From: Sulfuritalea sp.
GTDB lineage: Bacteria > Pseudomonadota > Gammaproteobacteria > Burkholderiales > Rhodocyclaceae
Assembly (NCBI GenBank): GCA_016716965.1
Contig: JADJUP010000017.1
Location: forward strand, 1 to 64,000
DNA: 64,000 nt
Direction: 5' to 3'
Below the pieces are notes generated by a model. The model saw only the letters and a program-made list of their open reading frames with translations, searched no databases and was not told the origin of the DNA. The translations under genes were made by a program, and so were the position numbers. Positions within the stretch are counted from its first letter, which is position 1. Every line of letters starts with the position of its first letter. Of this stretch, positions 1 to 9,269 are shown one piece after another.

Positions 1-1378
1 AGGTCAAACGCATCCACTTCGTCGGCATCGGCGGCTCGGGCATGTCGGGCATCGCCGAGGTGCTGGCGAACCAGGGCTTCGAGGTCAGTGGTTCCGACCT
101 CGGCGAGAGCGCGACGACGCGGCGCCTGGCGGCGCAGGGCATCCGCATCGCCATCGGGCACGACGCGCAGAACGTCGCGCAGGCTGACGCGGTGGTGGTC
201 TCCACGGCGGTGAAGGAAGACAACCCCGAGGTGCAGATGGCTCGCGAACGCCGGGTGCCGGTGGTGCCGCGCGCGCAGATGCTGGCCGAACTGATGCGCA
301 TCAAGCAGGGCATCGCGATCGCCGGCACGCATGGCAAGACCACCACTACCAGTCTGGTCGCCTCCTGCCTCGCCGAGGGCGGCTTCGATCCGACCTTCGT
401 CATCGGCGGCCGGCTCAACTCGGCCGGTGCCAACGCCAAGCTCGGCAGCGGCGAATTCCTCGTCGCCGAGGCCGACGAGTCGGATGCCTCCTTCCTCTTC
501 CTCTCGCCCGTCGTCTCGGTGGTCACCAACATCGATGCCGACCACATGGAGACCTACGGCCACGATTTCGGCCGCCTGAAGCAGGCCTTTGTCGATTTCC
601 TGCATCGCCTGCCCTTCTACGGCGTCGCCGTGGTCTGTGGCGACGATCCCAACGTGCGCGACATCATCCCGCGCGTGGCCAAGCAGATCGTCACCTACGG
701 CATAGACCGCGAAGCGAGCTTTCGCGCCGAGGACGTGGTGGCCGACGGCGGCACCATGCGCTTCACCTGCGTGCGCACCAACGGCAGCGTGACTCGCCTG
801 CCCATCGTGCTCAACCTGCCCGGACGCCACAACGTGCTCAATGCGCTGGCGGCGATCGCGGTGGCCACGGAAGTCGGCGTTGGCGACACGGCGATCGCCA
901 AGGCGCTGGCCGATTTTCGCGGCGTCGGCCGCCGCTTCCAGCGCTACGGGGAAATCGCCTGTCCGGCCGGCGGCACATTCACCCTGGTCGACGACTACGG
1001 GCACCATCCGGTGGAAATGGCGGCAACGCTGGCGGCGGCGCGCGGCGCCTTTCCCGGCCGCCGCCTGCTGCTGGCCTTCCAGCCGCACCGCTACACCCGC
1101 ACGCGCGATTGCTTCGAGGATTTCGTCAAGGTGCTCGGTGGCGTCGACGGTCTGCTGCTGGCCGAAGTTTATGCCGCCGGCGAGGCGCCGATCATTGCCG
1201 CCGACAGCCGTGCGCTGATCCGCTCCCTGCGCGTGGCCGGCAAAGTCGAGCCGGTCTTCGTCGAGGACATCGCCGCCATGCCGGCCGCGATCCTGTCCGC
1301 CGCGCGCGACGGCGACGTGGTGATCACCATGGGCGCCGGCTCCATCGGCGGCGTTCCCGGAAGCTCGTTGATGGTTGA
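1..1378 (+). CDS. murC: UDP-N-acetylmuramate--L-alanine ligase (5' truncated, 3' frameshift)
   Basis: Cytoplasmic ATP-dependent ligase that adds L-Ala to UDP-MurNAc in peptidoglycan synthesis. The frame is open from base 3, so the true start lies before the window. Visible are the N-terminal nucleotide loop VGIGGSGMSGIAE, the Mur ligase P-loop GTHGKTTTTS, and the C-terminal domain with ADESDASFL and FQPHRYTRT. The frame then runs past the normal end, GAGSIGGVPG, to 1835 inside murB. A one-base shift at about 1358-1361 would give the usual ending KLVDG and a TGA at 1376-1378, so I place the real end there and treat the 150-residue extension as an artefact or recent mutation. It is the first gene of the dcw run, followed by murB. 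Confidence 0.93.
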
Positions 1379-1416
1379 TCCGACGACACCATCCGAGCGC
1401 AGCGAGAGCAAAGTCA

Positions 1417-1434
1417 CCCTCCCGCGCGGGAGGG
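1417..1434. repeat. Palindrome in a GC-rich insert between murC and murB
   Basis: An 18-base perfect palindrome (CCCTCCCG CG CGGGAGGG type) sits in a G-run-rich stretch of about 90 bases between the probable murC stop and the murB start. These two genes are usually tightly packed, so this looks like a small inserted repeat rather than coding sequence. Confidence 0.55.
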
Positions 1435-1471
1435 GGCGGGGGAGGGCGGGCGATCAGGGTTCCGGGGCTCA

Positions 1472-2359
1472 TTGCGCAGCAATGAGCCAATGGCGAGTCA
1501 CGTTTCATGGCGCACCGGCGGTCCGGCGGCGCGTGCCTTCTTTCCCGCCGATCTCGACGATCTCGCTGCATTCCTTGGTGGCATGCGCCACGACGAGCCG
1601 CTACTGCTGGTCGGCCTGGGCAGCAACCTGCTGGTGCGCGACGGTGGTTTCGACGGCACGGCGATCTTCACCCATGGCGCGCTCGACACGCTGCGCCGCG
1701 AACCGGACGGCAGCTTCTACGCCGAGGCCGGCGTCGCGTCGCCCAAGCTGGCCCGCTTTGCCGGCAAACAGGGCTGTGCCGAGGCCGAGTTCCTCGCCGG
1801 AATTCCCGGTACCGTCGGCGGCGCGCTGGCGATGAATGCCGGCTGCCATGGCGGCGAAACCTGGCGCTACGTGGACAAGGTCCTGATGCTGAATCGCCAG
1901 GGCGAAAAGCTGCTGCGCGGACCGGACGACTTCACCATCGGCTATCGCCACGTCGGCCTCAAAAGCGCCACCGACGAGCTGTTCGCCGCGGCATGGTTCC
2001 GCTTTCCGCCGGGCGATGCCGGGACGGCCCAGGCGCGCATGAAGGAACTGCTGGAACGCCGGGTGGCGACACAACCGCTTGCTTTGCCCAATGCCGGGTC
2101 GGTGTTTCGCAATCCGCCGGGCGACCATGCGGCGCGACTGATCGAGGCGGCGGGCCTCAAGGGCACACAGATCGATGGCGCGCAGGTGTCCGAAAAGCAT
2201 TCGAATTTCATCGTTAATCCCGACGGCGCGGCCGCCGCGAGTGCGATAGAAATGCTAATCGGCCGAATTCAGGCGGAAGTACGGGAAAAGTTCGGGATTT
2301 CGCTGGTGCGCGAAGTGCGCATCGTCGGTGCGGTGGGGCAGGGCAGGGAAAGGTCTTGA
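1472..2359 (+). CDS. murB: UDP-N-acetylenolpyruvoylglucosamine reductase
   Basis: FAD-dependent cytoplasmic enzyme reducing UDP-GlcNAc-enolpyruvate to UDP-MurNAc. FAD-binding signatures are visible: SWRTGG near the N-terminus, VGLGSNLLVRDGG, and GIPGTVGGALAMNAG. The C-terminal part carries AGSVFRNP and the conserved LIEAAGLKG. The length of 295 aa fits the compact type lacking the extra insertion. There is no ATG in frame before residue 7. A TTG at 1472 gives the family-like N-terminus LRSNEPM, and an ATG at 1490 is the alternative. The sequence upstream is the GC-rich insert, which may have displaced the original start. The TGA overlaps the ddlB ATG by one base (TGATG), implying translational coupling. 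Confidence 0.94.
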   Translation: MRSNEPMASHVSWRTGGPAARAFFPADLDDLAAFLGGMRHDEPLLLVGLGSNLLVRDGGFDGTAIFTHGALDTLRREPDGSFYAEAGVASPKLARFAGKQGCAEAEFLAGIPGTVGGALAMNAGCHGGETWRYVDKVLMLNRQGEKLLRGPDDFTIGYRHVGLKSATDELFAAAWFRFPPGDAGTAQARMKELLERRVATQPLALPNAGSVFRNPPGDHAARLIEAAGLKGTQIDGAQVSEKHSNFIVNPDGAAAASAIEMLIGRIQAEVREKFGISLVREVRIVGAVGQGRERS

Positions 2360-3267
2360 TGGAATTCGGCAAGGTGGCGGTGATGATGGGCGGCAAGTCG
2401 GCCGAGCGCGAGGTGTCGCTGAAAAGCGGTGCGGCGGTGTTGGCCGCCCTGCGTTCGTCGGGCGTCGACGCCCACGCGTTCGATCCGCGCGACAAGGCGC
2501 TCGAGGCGCTGCATGCCGAAGGCTTCCAGCGCGTGTTCATCGCGCTGCACGGACGCGGCGGCGAGGACGGCAGCCTGCAGGGTGCGCTCGACCTGCTGGC
2601 GATCCCCTATACCGGCAGCGGTGTTCTTGCCTCGGCACTGGCGATGGACAAGTGGCGCTCCAAGCTGGTCTGGCAGGCGGCCGGGCTGCCGGTGCCGGAT
2701 TTTGCCGTGCTGGAAGGCGCCAGCGATTTCGCCGCGGTCGAGCAGCGCCTGGGCCTGCCGCTGTTCGTCAAACCCGCCAACGAGGGCTCCAGCATCGGCA
2801 TCAGCAAGGTCAAGCAGGCCGGTACCCTGAAGGCGGCGTACGACGTCGCGGCCCGCTACGACAGCTGCGTGCTGGCCGAGCGCTACCTCGCCGGTGGCGA
2901 GTACACCGTCGGCATTCTGGCGGGCGAGGCCTTGCCGGTGATCCATATCGTGCCGGCCACCGAGTTCTACGACTACGAAGCCAAGTATCTGCGCGACGAT
3001 ACCGAATACCGGATTCCCAGCGGTCTGGGCGAGGCGCGCGAAGCCGAAATGCGCGATATGGCGCTGCGCGCCTTTGCCGTGCTCGGCGGTCGTGGCTGGG
3101 GCCGCATGGACCTGATGCTTGACGCCGCCGGGCGCGTGTATTGCCTGGAGGCGAACACGTCGCCCGGCATGACCGACCACTCGCTGGTGCCGATGGCGGC
3201 GCGCGCGGCCGGCATTCCTTTTCCGCAACTGGTTCTGAAACTTCTCGCGGAGGCTCGCCATGGCTAG
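2359..3267 (+). CDS. ddlB: D-alanine--D-alanine ligase
   Basis: ATP-grasp ligase making D-Ala-D-Ala for the peptidoglycan stem peptide, in the cytoplasm. The N-terminus GKVAVMMGGKSAEREVS and the segment ALHGRGGEDGSLQG are typical. MDKWRSK and VKPANEGSSIGISKV form the ATP-grasp core, and LEANTSPGMTDHSLVP contains the C-terminal magnesium and product-binding residues. The length of 302 aa is normal. The ATG at 2359 overlaps the murB stop, and the 3' end overlaps ftsQ by 8 bases, so the gene lies inside a continuous dcw transcript. Confidence 0.96.
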   Translation: MEFGKVAVMMGGKSAEREVSLKSGAAVLAALRSSGVDAHAFDPRDKALEALHAEGFQRVFIALHGRGGEDGSLQGALDLLAIPYTGSGVLASALAMDKWRSKLVWQAAGLPVPDFAVLEGASDFAAVEQRLGLPLFVKPANEGSSIGISKVKQAGTLKAAYDVAARYDSCVLAERYLAGGEYTVGILAGEALPVIHIVPATEFYDYEAKYLRDDTEYRIPSGLGEAREAEMRDMALRAFAVLGGRGWGRMDLMLDAAGRVYCLEANTSPGMTDHSLVPMAARAAGIPFPQLVLKLLAEARHG

Positions 3268-4063
3268 CCAGCGGGGGAACGGCAAGGGCCGCAGCCGCAA
3301 CGAGCGCGGCAACGGAGACGGCTTCTGGGATCGGCCGATGCTGATCAACCTGCTGGCCGATGTCCTGCTGCTGGGTGGCGGCGTACTCCTGGCCTGGGCT
3401 GCCATCATCGCGGTGCAGCGCCTGCCAATTCTGCCGCTGCGCGAGCTGGTGGTGGCGACGCCGGTTGACAACGTGTCGCGCGCGCAGATCGAGCATGCGG
3501 CACGCAGCGCGCTGACGGGAAATTTTTTCACTGTGAATCTGGAAACTGCGCGCACCACTTTCGAGCGCATGCCCTGGGTGCGCTCGGCAAGCCTGCGCCG
3601 GATCTGGCCGGATGGCGTCGAGCTGCGGATCGAGGAGCATCGCGCCGCTGCGCGCTGGACGACTCAGGACGGCGAGGCGCGCCTGGTCAGCACGCGCGGC
3701 GAGGTTTTCGCGGCCACGTCGGATCAGCAGCTTCCCCAGTTCGTCGGGCCAGAGGGTTCTGCCGCCCGCGTCCTCGAACGCTTCCAGGCATTCGGTGAGA
3801 CTCTTTCCGGTGCCGGCCATAAGCCGGTCGCGATCCACTTGTCCGCGCGTGAGGCCTGGCAGGTCAGGCTGGATGACGGTGTGGTGCTGGAACTGGGTCG
3901 CGAACAATCCAAACACCCGCTGGCCGAGCGTCTCGACCGGTTTACCCGCCACTACGCGGCGGCCAGCACCGCGACGAGGGACCGCCTGCCCGGCATCGGC
4001 GTGGTGGATATGCGTTACCCCAACGGATTTGCATTGCGGCCCCGGGCGGCCGGACACTCATGA
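3260..4063 (+). CDS. ftsQ: Cell division protein FtsQ
   Basis: Bitopic inner-membrane divisome protein that links early and late division proteins (with FtsB and FtsL). A basic cytoplasmic tail rich in R, N and K (residues 1-25) is followed by one hydrophobic helix (about residues 30-53, LLADVLLLGGGVLLAW). A periplasmic POTRA domain then starts at LPLRELVV, and the FtsQ beta domain carries MPWVRSASLRRIWPDGVEL. 267 aa. It overlaps ddlB upstream and shares ATGA with ftsA downstream, the expected dcw order. Confidence 0.93.
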   Translation: MASQRGNGKGRSRNERGNGDGFWDRPMLINLLADVLLLGGGVLLAWAAIIAVQRLPILPLRELVVATPVDNVSRAQIEHAARSALTGNFFTVNLETARTTFERMPWVRSASLRRIWPDGVELRIEEHRAAARWTTQDGEARLVSTRGEVFAATSDQQLPQFVGPEGSAARVLERFQAFGETLSGAGHKPVAIHLSAREAWQVRLDDGVVLELGREQSKHPLAERLDRFTRHYAAASTATRDRLPGIGVVDMRYPNGFALRPRAAGHS

Positions 4064-5292
4064 GCAAAGAAACCAAACGCGACCTCATCGTCGGCCTCGA
4101 CATCGGTACGTCCAAGATCGTCGCCATCGTCGGCGAGCTGGATGCCGAAGGACGCCTGGGCGTGCTGGGGCTCGGCACCCAGGAATCCACCGGCCTCAAG
4201 CGCGGCATGGTGATCAACATCGAAGCCACCGTCAATTCGATTTCGCGAGCCATCGCCGAGGTCGAGATGATGGCCGGCTGCAAGGTGCGCGAGGTCTACA
4301 CGGGCATCGCCGGCAGCCACATCAAGAGCAAGGATTCCACCGGCATGGCGGTGGTGCGCGACAAGGAAGTGACCCAGTTCGACGTCGAGCGCGCGATCGA
4401 GGCAGCCAACGCCACGTCGATCTCCGCCGACGACCAGATCCTGCACACGCTGGTGCAGGAGTTCACGGTCGATGGCCAGGACGGCGTAAAGGAACCGATC
4501 GGCATGGACGCGCGGCGGCTCGACGTCAAGGTGCACCTGGTCACGGGCGCGGTGACGGCGGTGCAGAACATCGTCAAGTGCGTGCATCGCTGCGGGCTGG
4601 AAGTCGTCGACCTGGTGCTGCAACCGCTGGCCTCCGGCTACGCGGTGCTGACGGAGGACGAAAAGGACGTCGGCGTCTGCCTGGTGGACATCGGCGGCGG
4701 TACCACTGATGTAGCCGTCTTCGTGCATGGCGCGATCCGCCATACGGCGGTGATCCCGATCGCCGGCGACCAGTTGACCAACGACATCGCGATCGCGCTG
4801 CGCACCTCGACCCAGGACGCCGAGGACATCAAGATCCGCTACGGCGTGGCCTTGCAGCAACTGGCTGACCCGGAAGAAATGATCGAAGTACCCGGCGTAG
4901 GCGACCGGCCCTCGACGGAACTGTCGCGCCAGACCCTGGCCGGATTCATCCAGCCGCGGGTCGAGGAGATCTTCCAGAAGGTGCAGGAGGAGTTGCAGCG
5001 CAGCGGCAAGGAGCGCCTGTTGCGCGCCGGCATCGTGCTCACCGGCGGTGCGGCGCAGATGCCTGGCATGGCCGAACTGGGCGAGGAGATTTTTCACAAC
5101 ACCGTGAAGCTGGCGATGCCGCATTACGACGGCAACTTGCGCGATTACGTGCGCAATCCGCGCTACTCCACGGCGATGGGTTTGTTGCTGGAAGGGGTGG
5201 CGCAACGCCACCGTGGCATGAAGGCGCAGAGCCCGAGAAGCTTCGGGCAGGTTCTGTCGCGGATGAAAGCGTGGTTCACCAGAAATTTTTGA
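4060..5292 (+). CDS. ftsA: Cell division protein FtsA
   Basis: Actin-like ATPase that tethers FtsZ filaments to the inner membrane. The phosphate-1 loop is visible in VGLDIGTSKIVAIVGE, the phosphate-2 motif in VCLVDIGGGTTDVAVF, and the adenosine motif in VLTGGAAQMPGM. The C-terminus MKAWFTRNF is the expected amphipathic membrane-targeting helix. 410 aa, normal length. The ATGA overlap with ftsQ and a gap of only 28 bases to ftsZ support co-transcription. Confidence 0.97.
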   Translation: MSKETKRDLIVGLDIGTSKIVAIVGELDAEGRLGVLGLGTQESTGLKRGMVINIEATVNSISRAIAEVEMMAGCKVREVYTGIAGSHIKSKDSTGMAVVRDKEVTQFDVERAIEAANATSISADDQILHTLVQEFTVDGQDGVKEPIGMDARRLDVKVHLVTGAVTAVQNIVKCVHRCGLEVVDLVLQPLASGYAVLTEDEKDVGVCLVDIGGGTTDVAVFVHGAIRHTAVIPIAGDQLTNDIAIALRTSTQDAEDIKIRYGVALQQLADPEEMIEVPGVGDRPSTELSRQTLAGFIQPRVEEIFQKVQEELQRSGKERLLRAGIVLTGGAAQMPGMAELGEEIFHNTVKLAMPHYDGNLRDYVRNPRYSTAMGLLLEGVAQRHRGMKAQSPRSFGQVLSRMKAWFTRNF

Positions 5293-5320
5293 AGCGGTTG
5301 GTCTTTTCAGGAGGCGAAAA

Positions 5321-6511
5321 ATGTTTGAACTCGAGGAAGTAGGGGCACCGGAGGCAGATTCAAGCTCGACGGTCATCAAGGTCGTCGGCGTGGGCGGCGC
5401 AGGCGGCAACGCGGTCGAGCACATGATCCGCGAAGGTGTCGGCGGCGTCGAATTCATTTGCTGCAACACCGACGCGCAGGCGCTCAAGAAGAGCAGCGCC
5501 GACGTAAAGCTGCAACTCGGACCGGGCCTCGGTGCCGGGGGCAAGCCGGAGAAGGCCAGGGAACTCGCCATCCAGGACCGCGCCCGTATTGCCGAGGCGC
5601 TCACGGGTGCGCACATGGTGTTCATCACCGCCGGCATGGGCGGCGGCACCGGCACCGGCGCGGGACCGATCGTCGCCGAGGTGGCGCGCGAACTCGGGAT
5701 CCTGACCGTGGCGGTGGTCACCAAGCCCTTCGAGTACGAGGGCAAGCGCAAGCGCCTGGCCGAAGAAGGCGTCGCCGAACTGGCGCGCCACGTCGATTCG
5801 CTGATCATCATCCTCAACGAGAAGCTCGAGGAAGTGCTCGGCGACGAAGTCAGCATGCTGGAGGCCTTCCAGGCCGCCGACAACGTGCTGCGCAACGCGG
5901 TCGGCGGCATCGCCGAGATCATCAACGTGCCGGGCCTGGTCAACGTCGACTTCGAGGACGTGCGCACCGTGATGGGCGAGATGGGCAAGGCGATGATGGG
6001 TTCCGCCGTCTCCGCCGGCGTTGACCGCGCCCGCGTAGCCGCCGAGGAAGCCGTCGCCAGTCCGCTGCTGGAAGGCATCGAACTGTCCGGCGCGCGCGGC
6101 GTGCTGGTCAACATCACCGCCAGTACCACCCTGGGCCTCAAGGAATACAAGGAGGTGATGAAGACCATTCGCCAATACACCGCGCCGGAAGCCACGGTGA
6201 TCTGCGGTGCCGTGTTCGATGAAGGCATGGAAGACCGGCTACGCGTCACGGTGGTCGCCACCGGTCTCGGCGTGGTTGCGACGCGCGAAGCCGCCAAGCC
6301 GAAAATGTCCGTGGTCGAAACCGTTGGCCTGCGCACCGGAACCGACAACCTGCAGGTCTACGACGTCGCCATGACGCAGGGAGCGGTCGACCTTTCCAGC
6401 GTCACCAGCAGTGCCCGTGGCGGTCCGCGCAACGCGCAGGCCGACGCCATGGCGGCTTCGGGTGTAGACAAGTACGACATTCCCGCCTTCCTGAGGCGCC
6501 AGTCGGACTAG
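5321..6511 (+). CDS. ftsZ: Cell division protein FtsZ
   Basis: Tubulin-like GTPase forming the cytokinetic Z ring. The GTP-binding tubulin signature GGGTGTGAGP is at about residues 107-116, the N-terminal loop VGVGGAGGNAV at about 22-32, and the T7 synergy loop around NVDFEDVRTV. The last residues DIPAFLRRQ are the conserved tail that binds FtsA and ZipA. 396 aa. A strong Shine-Dalgarno AGGAGG lies 6 bases before the ATG. It is followed by a strong hairpin (6528-6561) and then lpxC. Confidence 0.98.
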   Translation: MFELEEVGAPEADSSSTVIKVVGVGGAGGNAVEHMIREGVGGVEFICCNTDAQALKKSSADVKLQLGPGLGAGGKPEKARELAIQDRARIAEALTGAHMVFITAGMGGGTGTGAGPIVAEVARELGILTVAVVTKPFEYEGKRKRLAEEGVAELARHVDSLIIILNEKLEEVLGDEVSMLEAFQAADNVLRNAVGGIAEIINVPGLVNVDFEDVRTVMGEMGKAMMGSAVSAGVDRARVAAEEAVASPLLEGIELSGARGVLVNITASTTLGLKEYKEVMKTIRQYTAPEATVICGAVFDEGMEDRLRVTVVATGLGVVATREAAKPKMSVVETVGLRTGTDNLQVYDVAMTQGAVDLSSVTSSARGGPRNAQADAMAASGVDKYDIPAFLRRQSD

Positions 6512-6527
6512 CCATGTCTCCCGATCC

Positions 6528-6561
6528 CCGGCCCGGCGGGCGCCTCCTCCCGCCGGGCCGG
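6528..6561 (+). terminator. Strong GC hairpin after ftsZ
   Basis: A perfect 13-bp stem (6528-6540 with 6549-6561) closes an 8-base loop 16 bases after the ftsZ stop. No T-run follows, so it is either an attenuator or processing hairpin, or a terminator of non-standard type. An A/T-rich patch GATAAAAT just downstream could be the -10 box of an lpxC promoter. Confidence 0.6.
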
Positions 6562-6614
6562 GCGCCCGTGATAAAATTGCGGCCCTGCAGCATTCACTCG
6601 CGGATCGAAATCCG

Positions 6615-7529
6615 ATGCTTCGTCAGCGCACCCTGAAATCTGTCGTCAAGGCCACCGGCGTGGGTCTCCACTCCGGCGTCAAGGTTTCGCTCGTGCTGCG
6701 CCCGGCCCAACCCGACACCGGGGTGGTGTTCCGCCGCGTCGACCTGACGCCGCCGGTCGACCTGAAAGCCGACGCGCTCGGCGTCGGCGACACGCGACTG
6801 GCGTCCTGCCTCGAGCGGGACGGCGTGAAAGTGGCGACCGTCGAACACCTGATGTCCGCCCTGGCCGGTCTTGGCATCGACAATATCTATGTGGATGTCG
6901 ACGCTGCGGAACTGCCGATCATGGACGGTTCTGCCGCACCTTTCGTGTTCCTGCTGCAGTCGGCAGGCATCGAGGAGCAGAAAGCCGCGAAGAAATTCCT
7001 GCGGGTGAAAAAGACCGTGGAAGTCAGGGAAGGCGACAAGTGGGCCAAGCTTTCGCCCTACGACGGATTCAGCATCGACTTTTCCATCGTCTTCAATCAT
7101 CCCGCGATGGATCGTGCCGCCTCGCGCGCGCATATCGATTTTGCCGACCAGTCCTACCTGCGTGAAGTGGCGCGGGCGCGCACCTTCGGCTTCATGCAGG
7201 ATGTCGAATCCCTGCGCGACCAAGGGCTGGCGCTGGGTGGCAGCCTGGAAAACGCCATCGTGATGGACGAGTACCGTGTCCTCAACAGCGATGGTCTGCG
7301 CTATGCCGACGAGTTCGTCAAACACAAGATCCTCGACGCGATCGGCGACCTCTACCTGGCGGGCCATCCCCTGCTGGGCGCTTTTTCCGCACACAAATCG
7401 GGACATGCGCTGAACAACCAGTTGTTGCGCGCCCTGTTGGCCGACGCCTCGGCCTGGGAAGAGGTCAGTTTCCAGAATGTTGCGGAAGCACCGGCCGGCA
7501 TCGCCCGCCTTTATCCCCTGCTGGCCTGA
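6615..7529 (+). CDS. lpxC: UDP-3-O-acyl-N-acetylglucosamine deacetylase
   Basis: Zinc amidase catalysing the committed step of lipid A synthesis at the cytoplasmic face. The N-terminus MLRQRTLKSVVKATGVGLHS, the zinc-ligand segment VEHLMSAL, the HKILDAIGDL motif with its zinc-binding His and Asp, and the general-acid region SGHALNN are all present. 304 aa, usual length. It sits at the 3' end of the dcw cluster as in most proteobacteria, separated from ftsZ by a hairpin, so it may have its own promoter. Confidence 0.97.
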   Translation: MLRQRTLKSVVKATGVGLHSGVKVSLVLRPAQPDTGVVFRRVDLTPPVDLKADALGVGDTRLASCLERDGVKVATVEHLMSALAGLGIDNIYVDVDAAELPIMDGSAAPFVFLLQSAGIEEQKAAKKFLRVKKTVEVREGDKWAKLSPYDGFSIDFSIVFNHPAMDRAASRAHIDFADQSYLREVARARTFGFMQDVESLRDQGLALGGSLENAIVMDEYRVLNSDGLRYADEFVKHKILDAIGDLYLAGHPLLGAFSAHKSGHALNNQLLRALLADASAWEEVSFQNVAEAPAGIARLYPLLA

Positions 7530-7543
7530 AGGCGGGCCCGCCC

Positions 7544-7726
7544 ATGCTCCTCATCAGGATCATTGGCATTCTCACCCTGATTACGATAGGCAGCGGCATC
7601 GTCGCCTGGCTGGTCACCCGCGATCGACGCTACCTTGCACTGTCCGGGCGCGTCGCCAAATGGGCGCTGATCTTTACTCTGGTGGTGCTGGTCTTGATGA
7701 CGGCGGAGCGCCTGATCATTCTTTGA
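7544..7726 (+). CDS. Small two-helix membrane protein, function unknown
   Basis: 60 aa with two hydrophobic helices (about residues 2-22 and 40-59) joined by a basic loop containing TRDRRYL. It is predicted to sit in the inner membrane with the loop in the cytoplasm. The ATG at 7544 follows lpxC by 14 bases and the gene overlaps the convergent dciA 3' end by 11 bases. I know of no assigned function. The position after lpxC suggests expression with the envelope genes, which is inference. Confidence 0.7.
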   Translation: MLLIRIIGILTLITIGSGIVAWLVTRDRRYLALSGRVAKWALIFTLVVLVLMTAERLIIL

Positions 7727-8153
7727 CGGTGACCAGAAGACGCTCCAGTGCCCGCTTCAAGGGGGACTCCCGGGGCAGTTCCTGAACTAAATTAGTGAGT
7801 CCTTGCTTCTGCTTTTTACCAGGCAGGTCAGGGCGCTTGTGCGATTGACGAGGTGGGGCGGGGTTGCGGGCTTGCACTCGAACCTCGATTTGGGTAACCT
7901 TCGGCTCCTTGTTCGATAATTCGCTGGCGAGACTCGGTCCGAGTTGACGGACTTTCGCGGCGACCGCGCCGTTTGCGGCGTGGATAAGTAATTTCCCCAG
8001 GCGGAAGTTGGCTACCCTGGCATGAGGCCTCAGAGCCTCCGGCAGTGCAGCTTCCAGAAGTCGCTGGAATTGGAGCAAGCGTTGGGCGTGAGCCGCAAGC
8101 CGCGCCATGCTGTCGCCGGAGTTGAGATGTTCCTGGAGACTGCGCGCTGTCAT
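7716..8153 (-). CDS. DciA-type (DUF721) protein
   Basis: 145 aa. The N-terminal half resembles the DUF721/DciA fold: LQEHLNSGDSMARLAAHAQRLLQFQRLL-type helices followed by VANFRLGKLLIHAANGAVAAKVRQLGPSL-like beta and helix segments (partial motifs GKLLIHAANGAVAAKVRQL). The C-terminal half is a charged, proline-rich low-complexity tail. DciA proteins load or help the replicative helicase DnaB in bacteria lacking DnaC. The position between lpxC and the M23 peptidase-secA pair matches other betaproteobacteria. Assignment is by pattern and synteny. Confidence 0.72.
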   Translation of the reverse strand: MTARSLQEHLNSGDSMARLAAHAQRLLQFQRLLEAALPEALRPHARVANFRLGKLLIHAANGAVAAKVRQLGPSLASELSNKEPKVTQIEVRVQARNPAPPRQSHKRPDLPGKKQKQGLTNLVQELPRESPLKRALERLLVTVKE

Positions 8154-8243
8154 CTAAATTGAAGTTTCAGTCGTGGCCGGCACCGGTATTTTCGGGCTCG
8201 AAACGGATGGCCAGAACTGATACGTACCTGGAGGGGGAGAAGA

Positions 8244-9191
8244 GTGCATATTATTCTCGTCTCTGACCGGCTGGCAACTGCGAGAAGCATTACCTTGACC
8301 TGGCGTCACGTCCTGATGTTCATGGGCGCCGTGTTTGCGTCGGTTTTGGTTCTGTCGTCGCTGTTTTCCTATGTCACGGTTCGCCACGCGGCTGAAGTTC
8401 GCCTGCCTTTCCTGCAGGATCTGCTGCGCGCAGTCAATGCCGAAGAATCCCAGCGGTCCAAGGATTTCGTGCAGGAGAACCTCAACGCGATGGCGGTAAA
8501 GCTCGGCGAGATGCAGGCCCAGTTGCTGCGCCTGGACACGATAGGCGAACGCCTTGCCGGAATTGCCCGGGTTAGGCCACAGGAAATCAATGCATTCGAA
8601 ACCAGGACCGACGGACGCGGTGGCCCGCTGTTGCAGCCCACGGCGATGACATCGACCGATCTGCAGCGGGCGGTGGACGCCCTTTCGACCCAGGTCGAAG
8701 CAAAGTCCGACGCGATTTCGGTGATCGAGTCGCAAATGCTGGAAGAGCGCATCCGCAAGAGCCTGCTTCCCACCAGTCTGCCGGTTAACGCCCAATGGAA
8801 CGCATCAACCTACGGCTGGCGCGTCGATCCCTTTACCGGGGAACGGGCGATGCACGAGGGGGCTGATTTCGTCGCGATGCCAGGTACCGCCATCAATGCC
8901 GCCGCGGCAGGTGTAGTGATCAGCGCCGAACGCCATCCGCAGTATGGCAATCTGGTGGAGATCGATCACGGCAAGGACCTGACCACGCGCTATGCCCACG
9001 CGTCGAAGATCCTGGTCAAGGCGGGACAACTGGTCAAGCGCGGCCAGAAGATCGCTGAAGTCGGTTCCACCGGGCGTTCCACGGGACCCCATCTGCATTT
9101 CGAAGTGAGAATCCGCGGTCTGGCGCAGAATCCGGATCGCTTCCTGCGCATGGCGCAGGCCAATCAGCGTCCCGCCACGACGCGGCGCTGA
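8244..9191 (+). CDS. M23-family peptidoglycan endopeptidase (membrane-anchored)
   Basis: 315 aa. One N-terminal transmembrane helix (about residues 21-45) is followed by a periplasmic helical region (about 50-175) and a C-terminal LytM/M23 domain starting at YGWRVDPFTG. Zinc-site motifs are present: the MHEGADF His and Asp, and HLHFEV. The start is a GTG at 8244 preceded by a very strong GGAGGGGGAG ribosome site. Family members cleave peptide cross-links or act as regulators of amidases. It is divergent from dciA and upstream of secA, a conserved betaproteobacterial arrangement. Confidence 0.9.
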   Translation: MHIILVSDRLATARSITLTWRHVLMFMGAVFASVLVLSSLFSYVTVRHAAEVRLPFLQDLLRAVNAEESQRSKDFVQENLNAMAVKLGEMQAQLLRLDTIGERLAGIARVRPQEINAFETRTDGRGGPLLQPTAMTSTDLQRAVDALSTQVEAKSDAISVIESQMLEERIRKSLLPTSLPVNAQWNASTYGWRVDPFTGERAMHEGADFVAMPGTAINAAAAGVVISAERHPQYGNLVEIDHGKDLTTRYAHASKILVKAGQLVKRGQKIAEVGSTGRSTGPHLHFEVRIRGLAQNPDRFLRMAQANQRPATTRR

Positions 9192-9197
9192 AGCACG

Positions 9198-9228
9198 GGG
9201 AGGGCGTCCTCCCCCGCATGCTAAAATC
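9198..9228 (+). promoter_or_regulatory. Hairpin and probable -10 box upstream of the secA leader
   Basis: Just after the M23 gene a GGGGAGG/CCTCCCC hairpin is followed by GCTAAAATCC, a good sigma70-type -10 (TAAAAT). It would drive transcription of the duplicated leader (9270-9431) and secA. Confidence 0.45.
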
Positions 9229-9269
9229 CCTGCTTGTTTTTTCCGCCCGTTTTTGCGGCCGCGGACTTC

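Noticed and set aside
1379..1835. A natural 150-residue C-terminal extension of MurC overlapping murB
   Set aside because: It has no MurC family sequence, is Arg/Ser-rich out-of-frame translation of murB, and a one-base shift restores the normal ending.
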